Shown piece after piece: positions 25,268 through 32,386 of a DNA stretch of 33,729 bases. The DNA is from Acidobacteriaceae bacterium. GTDB lineage: Bacteria > Acidobacteriota > Terriglobia > Terriglobales > Acidobacteriaceae. The stretch lies in the NCBI GenBank assembly GCA_003152695.1, contig PMAT01000040.1, positions 1,806 through 35,534 of the forward strand, in the 5' to 3' direction. The notes under the pieces were generated by a model that saw nothing but the letters and a program-made list of their open reading frames with translations, did not search any database and had not been told where the DNA came from. Each line of letters opens with the position of its first letter. Position 1 is the first letter of the stretch. The position numbers and the translations under genes were made by a program.

Positions 25268-26173
25268 TCAGCGAGACGGATTGTGTGCTCCCCCAACTTG
25301 TGGTTGAGTTGGAATGGGATCACATCTTCCTGAGATCGGAATGCCTATACCCGAACTGCCGAAGGCATGGCTTTGCAAAAACCGCAGGCCCGAAGCAGTG
25401 TCCTGCATCTGTATTCTTGTGCTCGGAATCTTATTGTCGGTAGGTTTGTCCCCTGTACCAGCAGTCTCGAAAACGTCCGAGCCGAATGCGTTCTCATAGA
25501 TCACATTGCCCTCACGATAGATATTGAAGCCGTTTTTCGGCGTGATCCCTGCATTGTGGTACTTCTGCGTATCCAACTGGTGTGAAATGTAACCAGGATG
25601 TTTATCTACAAAACTGTGGTACTTGGTACCATCTGGATAATCGAGGAGGGCTTGCACCTCTTCATCTTCGAGAAGCTGCTTTTCGAGAGAAGGGTGATTT
25701 GCTGCCCGTTGTCGCGTAATCTTGGTGATGGCGACGACATTCCGTTCCGCCGTCATCTGTGCCTCCAATAGCGTTAGCGCATTGGCAGACGCCTTGCCGG
25801 TTTGGAACATCTTCTTGAGTTCTGACTCATACGCATCCGGCGAAATCGGCATATTCATTGCGGTGATGCCAGTGTCGGAAGCCAAGTACTCCTGATAAGT
25901 CAATCCGCGCTTATACCCGAATCGGTTGGCATCGCTGGCACTCGTAAAGAAATCGTCATCTGAAGCGGATTTGTAGGCGACGAGCATAAACCATCCGCTT
26001 GCCACATTTTTGGCGTCTTCGTAGCAAACATAATTGGCCCATTCCGGTAGCCGATACTCCTTTTGCAATTGTTCCACGTAAGCTCGTTGAGCGACCGCTG
26101 GAACGGTGAACGCAGAGCATGGCAGCAAGATACAAGTCAGAAGTGCGAAGAGTAGCCTCCAGAATGGTTTCAT
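25268..26173 (-). CDS. Exported protein of unknown function
   Basis: 301 residues from ATG 26173. The strong GGAGGGGAG shortly upstream fixes this start against an in-frame GTG at 26209. A clear signal peptide (LLFALLTCILLPCSAFTVPAVAQ) precedes a mature protein that looks soluble and mixed alpha/beta. It has a helical middle section (SELKKMFQTGKASANALTLL) and a Gly/Pro-rich C-terminus ending GGAHNPSR. I see no catalytic motif. It lies 26 bp downstream of the 74-residue gene and 139 bp upstream of the cysteine-rich gene on the same strand. Confidence 0.7.
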   Translation of the reverse strand: MKPFWRLLFALLTCILLPCSAFTVPAVAQRAYVEQLQKEYRLPEWANYVCYEDAKNVASGWFMLVAYKSASDDDFFTSASDANRFGYKRGLTYQEYLASDTGITAMNMPISPDAYESELKKMFQTGKASANALTLLEAQMTAERNVVAITKITRQRAANHPSLEKQLLEDEEVQALLDYPDGTKYHSFVDKHPGYISHQLDTQKYHNAGITPKNGFNIYREGNVIYENAFGSDVFETAGTGDKPTDNKIPSTRIQMQDTASGLRFLQSHAFGSSGIGIPISGRCDPIPTQPQVGGAHNPSR

Positions 26174-26199
26174 AGCCAGATATTCTCCCCTCCGAGGTT

Positions 26200-26424
26200 T
26201 CAGTTGCACCTCATTCTGAATCGGTGTGTTTCGCCAATTGTGGTCGCGTGCTCGTATACCCCAATGGCGACGATGCCTTCATACTCTGTGTTCACCAAAA
26301 GGGACCTTGCGCCATCAAGCGGACAATTCGCCCACGCTGGACAGCTCCCGGCCTCTGCCACCGCGATGGCAATAAGCGTTACAAGCAGCACCACGAGCGT
26401 TGCTCGCAAGACAGCCTTCGTCAT
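26200..26424 (-). CDS. Small exported protein, unknown
   Basis: 74 residues from ATG 26424 (MTKAVLRATLVVLLVTLIAI). A signal peptide is cleaved probably after AVAEAG. The mature part of about 48 residues carries three cysteines (SCPAWANCP and the final RMRCN). GGAAAC just upstream of the ATG is a weak ribosome site. A longer open frame back to 26592 overlaps the divergent regulator and lacks family features, so it is rejected. It is the first gene of the three-gene exported-protein operon. Confidence 0.6.
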   Translation of the reverse strand: MTKAVLRATLVVLLVTLIAIAVAEAGSCPAWANCPLDGARSLLVNTEYEGIVAIGVYEHATTIGETHRFRMRCN

Positions 26425-26545
26425 CTTGTTTCCAAAAGCAGTCAACATCACCAAATCAGCGATTCGTCCGTATCGGTGTTGGGCCATGACCAGCACGTAT
26501 CCCATAGGCGTCATGTAGCCGTAAGAATACAGCCACACTTGAGAC

Positions 26546-26764
26546 GTGGCAACGGGTGATATCTGCGTCCGGCTTGGCAACCGCGTCCGCAAGCTCCGTC
26601 TGGAGCGCGGCTGGACACAAACGTATCTGTCAGTTCACTCAGGCTTGGGCCGCCCGTTCATTTCCACTATCGAGCGCGGTAAGAAAGAACCATGTCTGCG
26701 GTCAGTGGAGATTCTTGCATTGGCGTTTGAGATGTCACTTTCCCAACTGATGCGGGGCATCTAG
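26546..26764 (+). CDS. XRE/Cro-CI-type helix-turn-helix regulator
   Basis: 72-residue protein that is essentially one HTH_3 domain: RLGNRVRKLRLERGWTQTYL, SGLGRPFISTIERGKKEP, then SVEILALAFEMSLSQLM. All landmark positions are present. The start is GTG at 26546. It reads away from the exported-protein operon, with 121 bp between the two starts, so it may control that operon. A role as the element's maintenance repressor is also possible. It has no C-terminal dimerisation or peptidase domain. Confidence 0.88.
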   Translation: MATGDICVRLGNRVRKLRLERGWTQTYLSVHSGLGRPFISTIERGKKEPCLRSVEILALAFEMSLSQLMRGI

Positions 26765-26863
26765 CGAGACAAGTTGAAAACGGAGAGGCAGGATCAGGCT
26801 TCCGCCCAATAATGAAGATCATCGAGGATGCGCTCTCAGCGGACCGTCGCATCGGGCGTATTC

Positions 26864-26945
26864 GATACGCTGAGCTGTCCGACGCTGTCGGATTCTGCTG
26901 CGACTGGCCAAGCAAACTGAGACCCCAAAAGGTGTCACCTCTGGA
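26864..26945 (+). repeat. Diverged copy of the element's left-end sequence
   Basis: GAGCTGTC followed by GATTCTGCTGCGACTGGCCA and AGCAAACTGAGACC parallels 24635-24677 (28 of 34 aligned bases in the main block). A short insertion lies between the two matching parts. It then contains GGTGTCA, the reverse complement of the TGACACC core of the end repeats. This may be a remnant of an older element end or of an integrase 3' terminus, or an internal protein-binding site. Confidence 0.4.
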
Positions 26946-27061
26946 GTTGCGTTCTCCGGCGCGATTAGAGGCCATTGTTGCACGTCGTCGCACTGAATAC
27001 GTTGGCCTCAACTCTTGCCGTAGAATATGAGCGCAGAACCAAAAAATGTTTACATCGGGGG

Positions 27062-27517
27062 TTGTACCTGCTGCGCTTCTACGACTTCTTCGCTGGAGCG
27101 GGACTCGCCACGCTCGGCCTTGCGCCTGAATGGGAGTGCATTTGGGCCAATGACATAGACCCGAAGAAGGCATCGGTCTATTGCCGCAATCATGGTGATG
27201 GCCATTTCCACTTTGGAGACGTTGCGAGGTTTACGGCGAGTGATCTGCCGCACCACTCCCAGTTGGCCTGGGCATCCTTCCCCTGCCAAGACCTCTCCTT
27301 GGCGGGATATCAGCGCGGGTTAAACACCAACCGAAGCGGAACTTTCTGGGCGTTCTGGAAGATCATGCGGTCTCAGTTTGAATTGGGGCAGAGGCCGCCG
27401 ATCATCGTGATTGAGAACGTTCTCGGACTACTCTACGGAGACACATTCAGGGGACTACGCTCAAAGCTTACCTTTCATGTGCAGCATCCATTTTTGCGAA
27501 AAAGGGTCTCTCGGTAA
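27062..27517 (+). pseudogene. C5 cytosine DNA methyltransferase, C-terminally truncated
   Basis: The N-terminal half of a DNA (cytosine-5) methyltransferase. Motif I is FYDFFAGAGLATLGL, the catalytic PCQ motif is in ASFPCQDLSLAG, and motif VI ENV is in IIVIENVLGLLYG. Homology stops about 11 residues after ENV and the frame ends after an unrelated basic tail. The target-recognition region and motifs VIII-X are therefore absent, leaving about 150 residues where about 300-450 is usual. The start is unclear. The TTG at 27062 is just before the domain, an in-frame TTG occurs at 26975, and an out-of-frame ATG at 27027 suggests 5' damage too. I judge it non-functional. Confidence 0.75.
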
Positions 27518-27892
27518 AACACTGCCCCATAATACAATCAATAGCTTACACCCCATTTCAACAACTTACGAACCTATTTAAGGGTACAAAAACGGGGTAA
27601 ACATGGGTCTAGAACGAGGCACAGGTAGCCCACTCTTACTAGTCACAAGCGTATACGATACGCACTGGTATAAGAGCGGTCTTAAGCGTGGCAGTTCTGT
27701 CCTAAACAGTTCTGGGTACCTGTGACTGCATCCGGTCGCTCAGAACGCATCCTAGCGCGATTACGGGGCATTATAGGAGCTAGTTCAGACCCTGCAACCG
27801 GAGAAAAGACATGCCAGGGACTCTTCTTGCCCGGCAATCGTGCTCGATGCGCCGGAAAGAGAGCCAACCTACCCACGAGGTAGCAACATGGG
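27518..27892. other. Gene-free stretch after the broken methyltransferase
   Basis: About 375 bp with stops in all frames and no recognisable protein. It contains an imperfect dyad centred on GCGTATACGATACGC (27649-27663), with arms extending to about 27635-27674 (CTTACTAGT against ACTGGTATAAG), and a direct repeat of CAGTTCTG near 27690-27715. It is probably deletion or rearrangement scar tissue. Confidence 0.45.
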
Positions 27893-27994
27893 GTGTTTTC
27901 TACCAGCCGCAAGGACTCTTACTCATTCCGCGATACGCTGCTTAAGATGCTGGAAGCGGAGCATGTCGAGTACAAGAAACTAACAGCAGCCTAA
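27893..27994 (+). pseudogene. Possible C-terminal gene remnant
   Basis: A 33-codon open frame whose end, SFRDTLLKMLEAEHVEYKKL then TAA*, has the look of a real helical C-terminus. It has no good start and a stop lies shortly upstream in frame. It could be the tail of the truncated methyltransferase or of a deleted neighbour. It overlaps the convergent membrane-protein gene by 4 bp. Low certainty. Confidence 0.2.
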
Positions 27995-28800
27995 GAGGGT
28001 GAGACTCCAATCTCCCCATTAGGCATCGCCCAAAACTCCATAGAAAACTCCGTATTCACCCACACGGCGCACAATCTAATTTTGACGGTGAATCTGTCTC
28101 CAGCGAGGACGTGCTCCGGTTTTCTCCACCGCTGAAAAAGAAAATTGTCGTTGTTGAGTGCCACTAATCCTGCCTGTGGCCCATCACCATATACTTGGGT
28201 AAACGTAACGTCTCTAAACGCGATGTCCAAATCATGTGTTGCGCCGATTCTAAAGTCGGTCTCCAGGAGGGGTACTCTGGATACCCAATGGGGGGCAAGT
28301 GGTTGCGTACTATCTGTCCATCTCCCGTCCATTTCAAGTATTAGGTTTCCATTGGGGTCATAAAAGCTGACCTTGGCGATTACCTGCTTGGCCTCATTGT
28401 TGGGGTAGTTACTCGATGGTGTGTTTTCAAATTTCGCCCGCACAACATTGGCGACCATGACGCGGATGCCATTCTGATTTGCATCGACCTTTTCGGTATA
28501 TACATTCCGTAAAATGAGGCGTGGTTTGGCGTCATCAATTACCTTTAACTTTGCTGCCAAAGATTCTTCTTGTAGCTTCGACGCTGTTAGGGAATCCCGC
28601 TCAACCTTCCACGAAAGAAACATTGACATAAAAAAACCGAGACCTACAACACCCCAGAAGAGCGACTTCCCAGGTTCCCCCCAAGCACCCAATCTATGGC
28701 CCCAGTCAACAATGACCACGAATGCAGAACCGCCAACCCACGGAATCCACTGCTTAATCACGGCCCACATCCAGTCCGTGAACTGTGCTAGGGTTTTCAT
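27991..28800 (-). CDS. Membrane-anchored protein, unknown
   Basis: 269 residues from ATG 28800. There are two N-terminal membrane helices (IPWVGGSAFVVIVDWGHRL and LFWGVVGLGFFMSMFLSW). A short coiled coil (ERDSLTASKLQEESLAAKL) follows, then a C-terminal soluble domain of about 190 residues rich in alternating beta-type segments, such as RLILRNVYTEK, FYDPNGNLILEMDG and FTVKIRLCAVWV. Layout suggests a membrane-tethered beta-sandwich facing the cytoplasm. I recognise no family. An upstream in-frame TTG at 28836 is in fact the -35 box of the candidate promoter at 28807-28836. Confidence 0.7.
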   Translation of the reverse strand: MKTLAQFTDWMWAVIKQWIPWVGGSAFVVIVDWGHRLGAWGEPGKSLFWGVVGLGFFMSMFLSWKVERDSLTASKLQEESLAAKLKVIDDAKPRLILRNVYTEKVDANQNGIRVMVANVVRAKFENTPSSNYPNNEAKQVIAKVSFYDPNGNLILEMDGRWTDSTQPLAPHWVSRVPLLETDFRIGATHDLDIAFRDVTFTQVYGDGPQAGLVALNNDNFLFQRWRKPEHVLAGDRFTVKIRLCAVWVNTEFSMEFWAMPNGEIGVSPS

Positions 28801-28806
28801 GGCACG

Positions 28807-28836
28807 ATTGTGCGCCCGCATCCCTGTTTGAGTCAA
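28807..28836 (-). promoter_or_regulatory. Candidate promoter for the membrane-anchored protein gene
   Basis: On the minus strand, TTGACT (28836-28831), an 18-bp spacer and CACAAT (28812-28807). The ATG at 28800 follows six bases after the -10, so transcription would begin at or next to the start codon. Confidence 0.5.
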
Positions 28837-28931
28837 AGTAGATTGTTTTGTTCCGAATTAGGCGTGGCGGGACAGGCCACCTCAGAATCACAGGTCCAGA
28901 TGGACCATTAGAAGGAACAAAGGGTCAGCAG

Positions 28932-28959
28932 TTGACACCGCACTGTTCTGCTGCATAAT
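28932..28959 (+). promoter_or_regulatory. Strong sigma70-like promoter abutting a start codon
   Basis: TTGACA (perfect -35), a 16-bp spacer and CATAAT (5 of 6). The ATG at 28966 begins six bases after the -10, and no ribosome-binding site fits in between, so a leaderless mRNA is predicted. The -35 region also contains TGACACC, the core of the end repeats. Confidence 0.6.
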
Positions 28960-28965
28960 ACGGTC

Positions 28966-29541
28966 ATGACCTCTGATTTAGACGCTTTCGTTGAGCATTG
29001 GCTTTACGACATCGAGCGCATCCTCAAGAGCCGCCAGAACGAGCTGAGGGAGAACCTTCCGTCTGCCGACAAGGAAGCGGCCAAGAGGGCCATGTCAGAG
29101 ATTGAGAAAATCGAGAGCTGGCTGAAACCGTCAACGGAATCTGAGGCAGCAAAAGAGAAATTGCAGCGAATTCGCGCTGTGCTGGAGGACGGGTCTGATT
29201 CGCCAGAAAAGCGCCTACAAGCTATTCACGACCTCTCGCGGTCTGCGAGGAAAACCCGTGGCCGTCCCCGCGACAAAACCGGACCGTACGCAATACGTGC
29301 GCTCACACTGTCTCTTGCAACTGACAAGTCATGGCGTCAGATTGCATTGGAGGTTAAAGGCTGCGATGACCCGCATCCCGAGGGCCTAAGCTGCGAGAAA
29401 TGCAAAGAAGCAGTTAGAAATGCGGTGAACCGCCTTCAAGAATTCCTTCGCCGCATTGGTGGGAACCCTAAGTTTCCCTCTCATAAGGAACTGAGCCGTA
29501 TGTCGAAGGCTCAACTGGACGCGCTTTTGCGTTCCCAGTAG
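28966..29541 (+). CDS. Hypothetical protein of the mobile element
   Basis: 191 residues, hydrophilic and mostly helical. The N-terminal half is coiled-coil-like (LRENLPSADKEAAKRAMSEI and EKLQRIRAVLEDG). The central part KTRGRPRDKTG is a basic AT-hook-like loop. The C-terminal half has paired cysteines in the segment KGCDDPHPEGLSCEKCKEAV, which could bind metal or be part of an HTH-type fold. Together with KSWRQIALEVKG this suggests a DNA-binding protein. I do not recognise a family. It has its own promoter and is divergent from the membrane-anchored protein gene. Confidence 0.65.
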   Translation: MTSDLDAFVEHWLYDIERILKSRQNELRENLPSADKEAAKRAMSEIEKIESWLKPSTESEAAKEKLQRIRAVLEDGSDSPEKRLQAIHDLSRSARKTRGRPRDKTGPYAIRALTLSLATDKSWRQIALEVKGCDDPHPEGLSCEKCKEAVRNAVNRLQEFLRRIGGNPKFPSHKELSRMSKAQLDALLRSQ

Positions 29542-29542
29542 T

Positions 29543-29582
29543 AAATCTGCCCAAATTCCCTACAACTGTAGAAAATCCGCCC
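29543..29582. promoter_or_regulatory. Repeats flanking a palindrome upstream of the excisionase-like gene
   Basis: AAATCTGCCC (29543-29552) and AAATCCGCCC (29573-29582), nine of ten bases identical, flank the perfect palindrome CTACAACTGTAG (29560-29571). They lie about 45 bp before the ATG at 29625, so a regulator-binding site is plausible. Confidence 0.35.
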
Positions 29583-29624
29583 GATATAGGTGTTGCGGCA
29601 GTCTTATGCAAAGATAGGCATGAG

Positions 29625-29873
29625 ATGACAACAACAACTACCTCCGTCCAACCGGACACTCCGATTTCTGGAGTCAGCGACCTATTCCGTTTCAGGCTTC
29701 AGTACAACCGAGACGAGGCGGCTGAAATGCTTGGTATCAGTGTAAGGACGCTAGACAGACTGATTGCGGAAAAACAGCTACAGGTTCGGCGCATTGGGCG
29801 TCGGGTACTCATTACGAGGGACGTACTGACACAATTTGTTAAGCGGGACCACCAGACTGGGGTGGTGCATTGA
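29625..29873 (+). CDS. Excisionase-family (MerR-type HTH_17) DNA-binding protein
   Basis: 82 residues. After a Thr-rich leader of about 20 residues comes the excisionase/AlpA-like winged HTH: YNRDEAAEMLGISVRTLDRL, then IAEKQLQVRRIGRRVLITRD and a closing helix. This small family directs excision of integrated elements or activates integrase genes, and placement in an integrase-bearing element supports that. It is followed after 12 bp by the HTH/HNH-like gene, so the two form an operon. Confidence 0.85.
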   Translation: MTTTTTSVQPDTPISGVSDLFRFRLQYNRDEAAEMLGISVRTLDRLIAEKQLQVRRIGRRVLITRDVLTQFVKRDHQTGVVH

Positions 29874-29885
29874 GAGGAACGACAA

Positions 29886-30491
29886 ATGACAAAACAACAA
29901 CTTGAACAACGTAACAATGCTATCGCTCTTTCTGCGATATATGACCATTTGAGTTTGGCGGCCATCGGGCAGAAATATGACCTGACAAGGGAACGTGTGC
30001 GCCAGATTCTGACAAAGCTAGGCGTTAATTACAAAGATGTCATGCTACGTAAACAGAACCGTCAGGAGGCTTATGAAGAGTCCCTGAAAGCGGCAAGGGC
30101 TTACTATGCTACCACCTTACCAGATGGGAGCCGACGCCCCGAATATGGAGTCTACGCCAACATGTTGAGGCGATGCAGGAGTAAGGCCTACGCAAGGTAC
30201 GGAGGGCGTGGCATTTCCGTGTGCGACAAGTGGCTCGGAAAATATGGATTCCAGAGTTTCTTGATGGACATGGGGCCACGTCCTGAAGGCGAGTATGCAA
30301 GTGGCAGGGCAAAGTACTCGATCCAGAGAATCAACGGTGACGGGAATTATGAACCCGGCAATTGCAAATGGGCAGACCAAAAGGAGCAGTGTGCAAACAG
30401 ACGCAAACCACAACGCAATGAGAAGGTAAAAGCTCCGGTCATGCGGGGCGTATATGATACGCGGAGCACTGGTCAACAAGCTTATCCTTGA
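29886..30491 (+). CDS. HTH plus degenerate HNH-like phage protein
   Basis: 201 residues from ATG 29886, with AGAGGAA in good position. The N-terminus (residues 1-55) is a sigma-region-4-like HTH (IGQKYDLTRERVRQILTKLG). The C-terminal part matches the phage domain seen as YANMLRRCRSKAYARYGGRG, ISVCDKWL, F-x-x-F-L-x-DMGPRP, then SIQRINGDGNYEPGNCKWAD and NRR. That domain resembles the HNH/AP2 homing-endonuclease fold. The usual first histidine is absent, so it may bind DNA without cutting. The 3' end overlaps the first origin-like repeat. Confidence 0.72.
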   Translation: MTKQQLEQRNNAIALSAIYDHLSLAAIGQKYDLTRERVRQILTKLGVNYKDVMLRKQNRQEAYEESLKAARAYYATTLPDGSRRPEYGVYANMLRRCRSKAYARYGGRGISVCDKWLGKYGFQSFLMDMGPRPEGEYASGRAKYSIQRINGDGNYEPGNCKWADQKEQCANRRKPQRNEKVKAPVMRGVYDTRSTGQQAYP

Positions 30492-30557
30492 TGGGGAGAT
30501 TGCTGGGTTTCTTGAAGTAAGTTTGTTGACCACTATTTGTGCAACAAGCTTACTTCA
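30471..30557. repeat. Iteron-like repeats, candidate origin or operator
   Basis: Three related units. GGTCAACAAGCTTA is at 30471-30484. TGAAGTAAGTTTGTTG (30513-30528) and CAACAAGCTTACTTCA (30542-30557) form a 16-bp inverted repeat with one mismatch around a 13-bp centre. Unit 1 and unit 3 are both followed within a few bases by GATGGG. The cluster and the AT-rich 100 bp after it directly precede the primase-like gene, where a replication origin is expected. Confidence 0.55.
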
Positions 30558-30700
30558 GATGGGTTAATGTGCAGTGTTTTGGGGCCTCTCGAAGTATAGG
30601 GGAGCATATAGGGAAGTAATTAAGGCATCATAGCGATCTATATAGGCAAAGACATAGACAATCATAAAGGGATATTCTGATGATCCAAGGAGAAGACAAG

Positions 30701-32326
30701 ATGGTTATAAATAACATCAATACTGATACTTACACACCGTCCAGATCGAAGGAACAGAAGTATGCAAACCTGTTCTGGTTCAGGTGTCATGCTAACACGT
30801 TCAGGGTTCCTATAGTGGGTTACCAGACAATTACTGAAATATCCAATAGCAAGCTTAGGGCATCAACTTACAAACTGTACAGGTGGCTGTGTTTTCAGGC
30901 AGACAGGGCCTTCTGTGGGAGCTTTTCTGCCCAATTGAAGAAAATCAAGAAGGAAGCAGGACTGAGCAAGCCAGCCATTATCGGAGCGAGGGATGAACTG
31001 GTAAGGCTCGGTCTGATACGAGTTGAGCGCGAGGGAGGGCCGGGAGGACGTTATTACTTCACTTTGATGAATCCTGAGACTGTGCTGTTTCCGTTGGACT
31101 GGCGCAGCCGTCCATACCCGCTGTATCTCTGTGCTCCCGTAGCTTCGGTGTTGCCGGATATTTACGCGAAGAGATGGACAGGGACAGATGCCCTCGTTTA
31201 TGACGCCCTCTGCATGGAGATGGGCCGTTCGGGTCAAAGTGACTTGCCGAAGAAGAGGAGAGCGCATTGGCTCTCCTTTATAGCCAGGAATACGCTGCTT
31301 GCTGCCGAACAGCACTTGGTGGACACAGGGTTCATTCGGTCAAAGGCCAGTTCTATCGAAATGTTGCATCCTGAAACATCCAAGTCAATGCCGCCAAGGG
31401 CGTGGGAGCAGGAGCCAAGTGAACGCTCGTATTTCTACGATGCCGATACCGGAGCAAGGAGAGTGTTCTCAGAGGAACTGCTGACCCCAGATGTTATTGA
31501 ACAATACTTCATGAAGAGTCTGCCACGAGCGACAGAGTGGGTTCCTAGAAATGATGCGCATTGTCCGTTCCACAGTGACGAGAGTCCGTCGCTCTCGATA
31601 AATGTCGAAACAGGTCAGTTCTGTTGCCATGCATGTGGCATCGAGGGTAACAAGCTGGTGACGTTCGAGATGCGACTGCTTGATCTGGAGGATGTGCATA
31701 AGGCATGGACCAGCGTTGCCAAAAAGATCGGCTTCAAATCATGTCCGAGAAGCCGTGGGAAGGTGACACATCGCCACGAGTACCGCGATGAATGCGGCTT
31801 GCCGCAATATGTGGTGCTTCGGTACCAGGACGGAACTGCGAGCTTTCGTCACTATTCCGGATGTTTCCTAAAACCGGGGTTGGGTCGAAACAGAAGAATG
31901 CTTTACAACTTGCCCGAAGTAATTGCCGCTGACGTGGTGCTGATAACCGAGGGCGAGAAAAAATCCGACGTTATCGCCGAATTGCGATTGCTCGACGAGA
32001 ACGGGAAGTCGGTAGCGGTCACATGTACGGGTGGTGCTGATTCATGGCGCACAGAGTTTGTCGAATATCTCAAGGGCAAGCGTGTACTGCTTCTGCCTGA
32101 TACGGACGATCCAGGAATCCGGTACAGCGATGCAGTCGAGGCGTCATTGACGAGAGCTGGAGTCGAGTTCGAGACGATCTATTTCAACGATTACGGAAAC
32201 GATTTCAGGGATTTTTTGAAGGATCACGGATCGGACGAGTTAGTTACATTCATTGGCAGTCCGTGGCTTCGTTCTCCGACGCTGAGTTGCTCCCTTTCCG
32301 AAGTTGAGGAGGAAATCTGCATTTAG
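30701..32326 (+). CDS. Primase-like replication protein (winged helix, CHC2 zinc finger, Toprim-like)
   Basis: 541 residues from ATG 30701, fixed by AAGGAG seven bases upstream (the ATG at 30680 lies before that site). The N-terminal third contains a winged-helix region with SKPAIIGARDELVRLGLIRV, like plasmid/phage replication initiators. CPFH (C288, H291) and CCHACG (C309, C312) form a CHC2-type zinc ribbon typical of DnaG-like primases. TEGEKKSDV (E417) and LLPDTDDPG (D467, D469) match the acidic residues of a Toprim domain. There is no helicase P-loop. It probably primes or initiates element replication from the adjacent repeats. Its stop is followed at once by the promoter of the integrase unit. 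Confidence 0.82.
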   Translation: MVINNINTDTYTPSRSKEQKYANLFWFRCHANTFRVPIVGYQTITEISNSKLRASTYKLYRWLCFQADRAFCGSFSAQLKKIKKEAGLSKPAIIGARDELVRLGLIRVEREGGPGGRYYFTLMNPETVLFPLDWRSRPYPLYLCAPVASVLPDIYAKRWTGTDALVYDALCMEMGRSGQSDLPKKRRAHWLSFIARNTLLAAEQHLVDTGFIRSKASSIEMLHPETSKSMPPRAWEQEPSERSYFYDADTGARRVFSEELLTPDVIEQYFMKSLPRATEWVPRNDAHCPFHSDESPSLSINVETGQFCCHACGIEGNKLVTFEMRLLDLEDVHKAWTSVAKKIGFKSCPRSRGKVTHRHEYRDECGLPQYVVLRYQDGTASFRHYSGCFLKPGLGRNRRMLYNLPEVIAADVVLITEGEKKSDVIAELRLLDENGKSVAVTCTGGADSWRTEFVEYLKGKRVLLLPDTDDPGIRYSDAVEASLTRAGVEFETIYFNDYGNDFRDFLKDHGSDELVTFIGSPWLRSPTLSCSLSEVEEEICI

Positions 32327-32344
32327 TCAGCAACATCTTCCTTG

Positions 32345-32386
32345 TTGACAAACGAACAGCAGTCGAATAAACTTGCCGGGCAAGTT
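32345..32386 (+). promoter_or_regulatory. Integrase-unit promoter overlapped by a 17-bp palindrome
   Basis: TTGACA (32345-32350), a 17-bp spacer and TAAACT (32368-32373). The perfect palindrome AACTTGCCGGGCAAGTT occupies 32370-32386, covering the -10 and the expected transcript start and ending at the ATG at 32387. This is the expected layout of a repressor operator, possibly for autoregulation. Confidence 0.55.

Noticed and set aside
26425-26592. Upstream extension of the 74-residue exported protein
   Set aside because: It would bury the signal peptide in the middle of the protein and overlap the divergent XRE gene. ATG 26424 gives a normal signal peptide.
26812-27030. 72-codon frame between XRE and methyltransferase genes
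   Set aside because: No clear ribosome site or domain. It coincides with the diverged repeat of the left end, so it is more likely remnant DNA.
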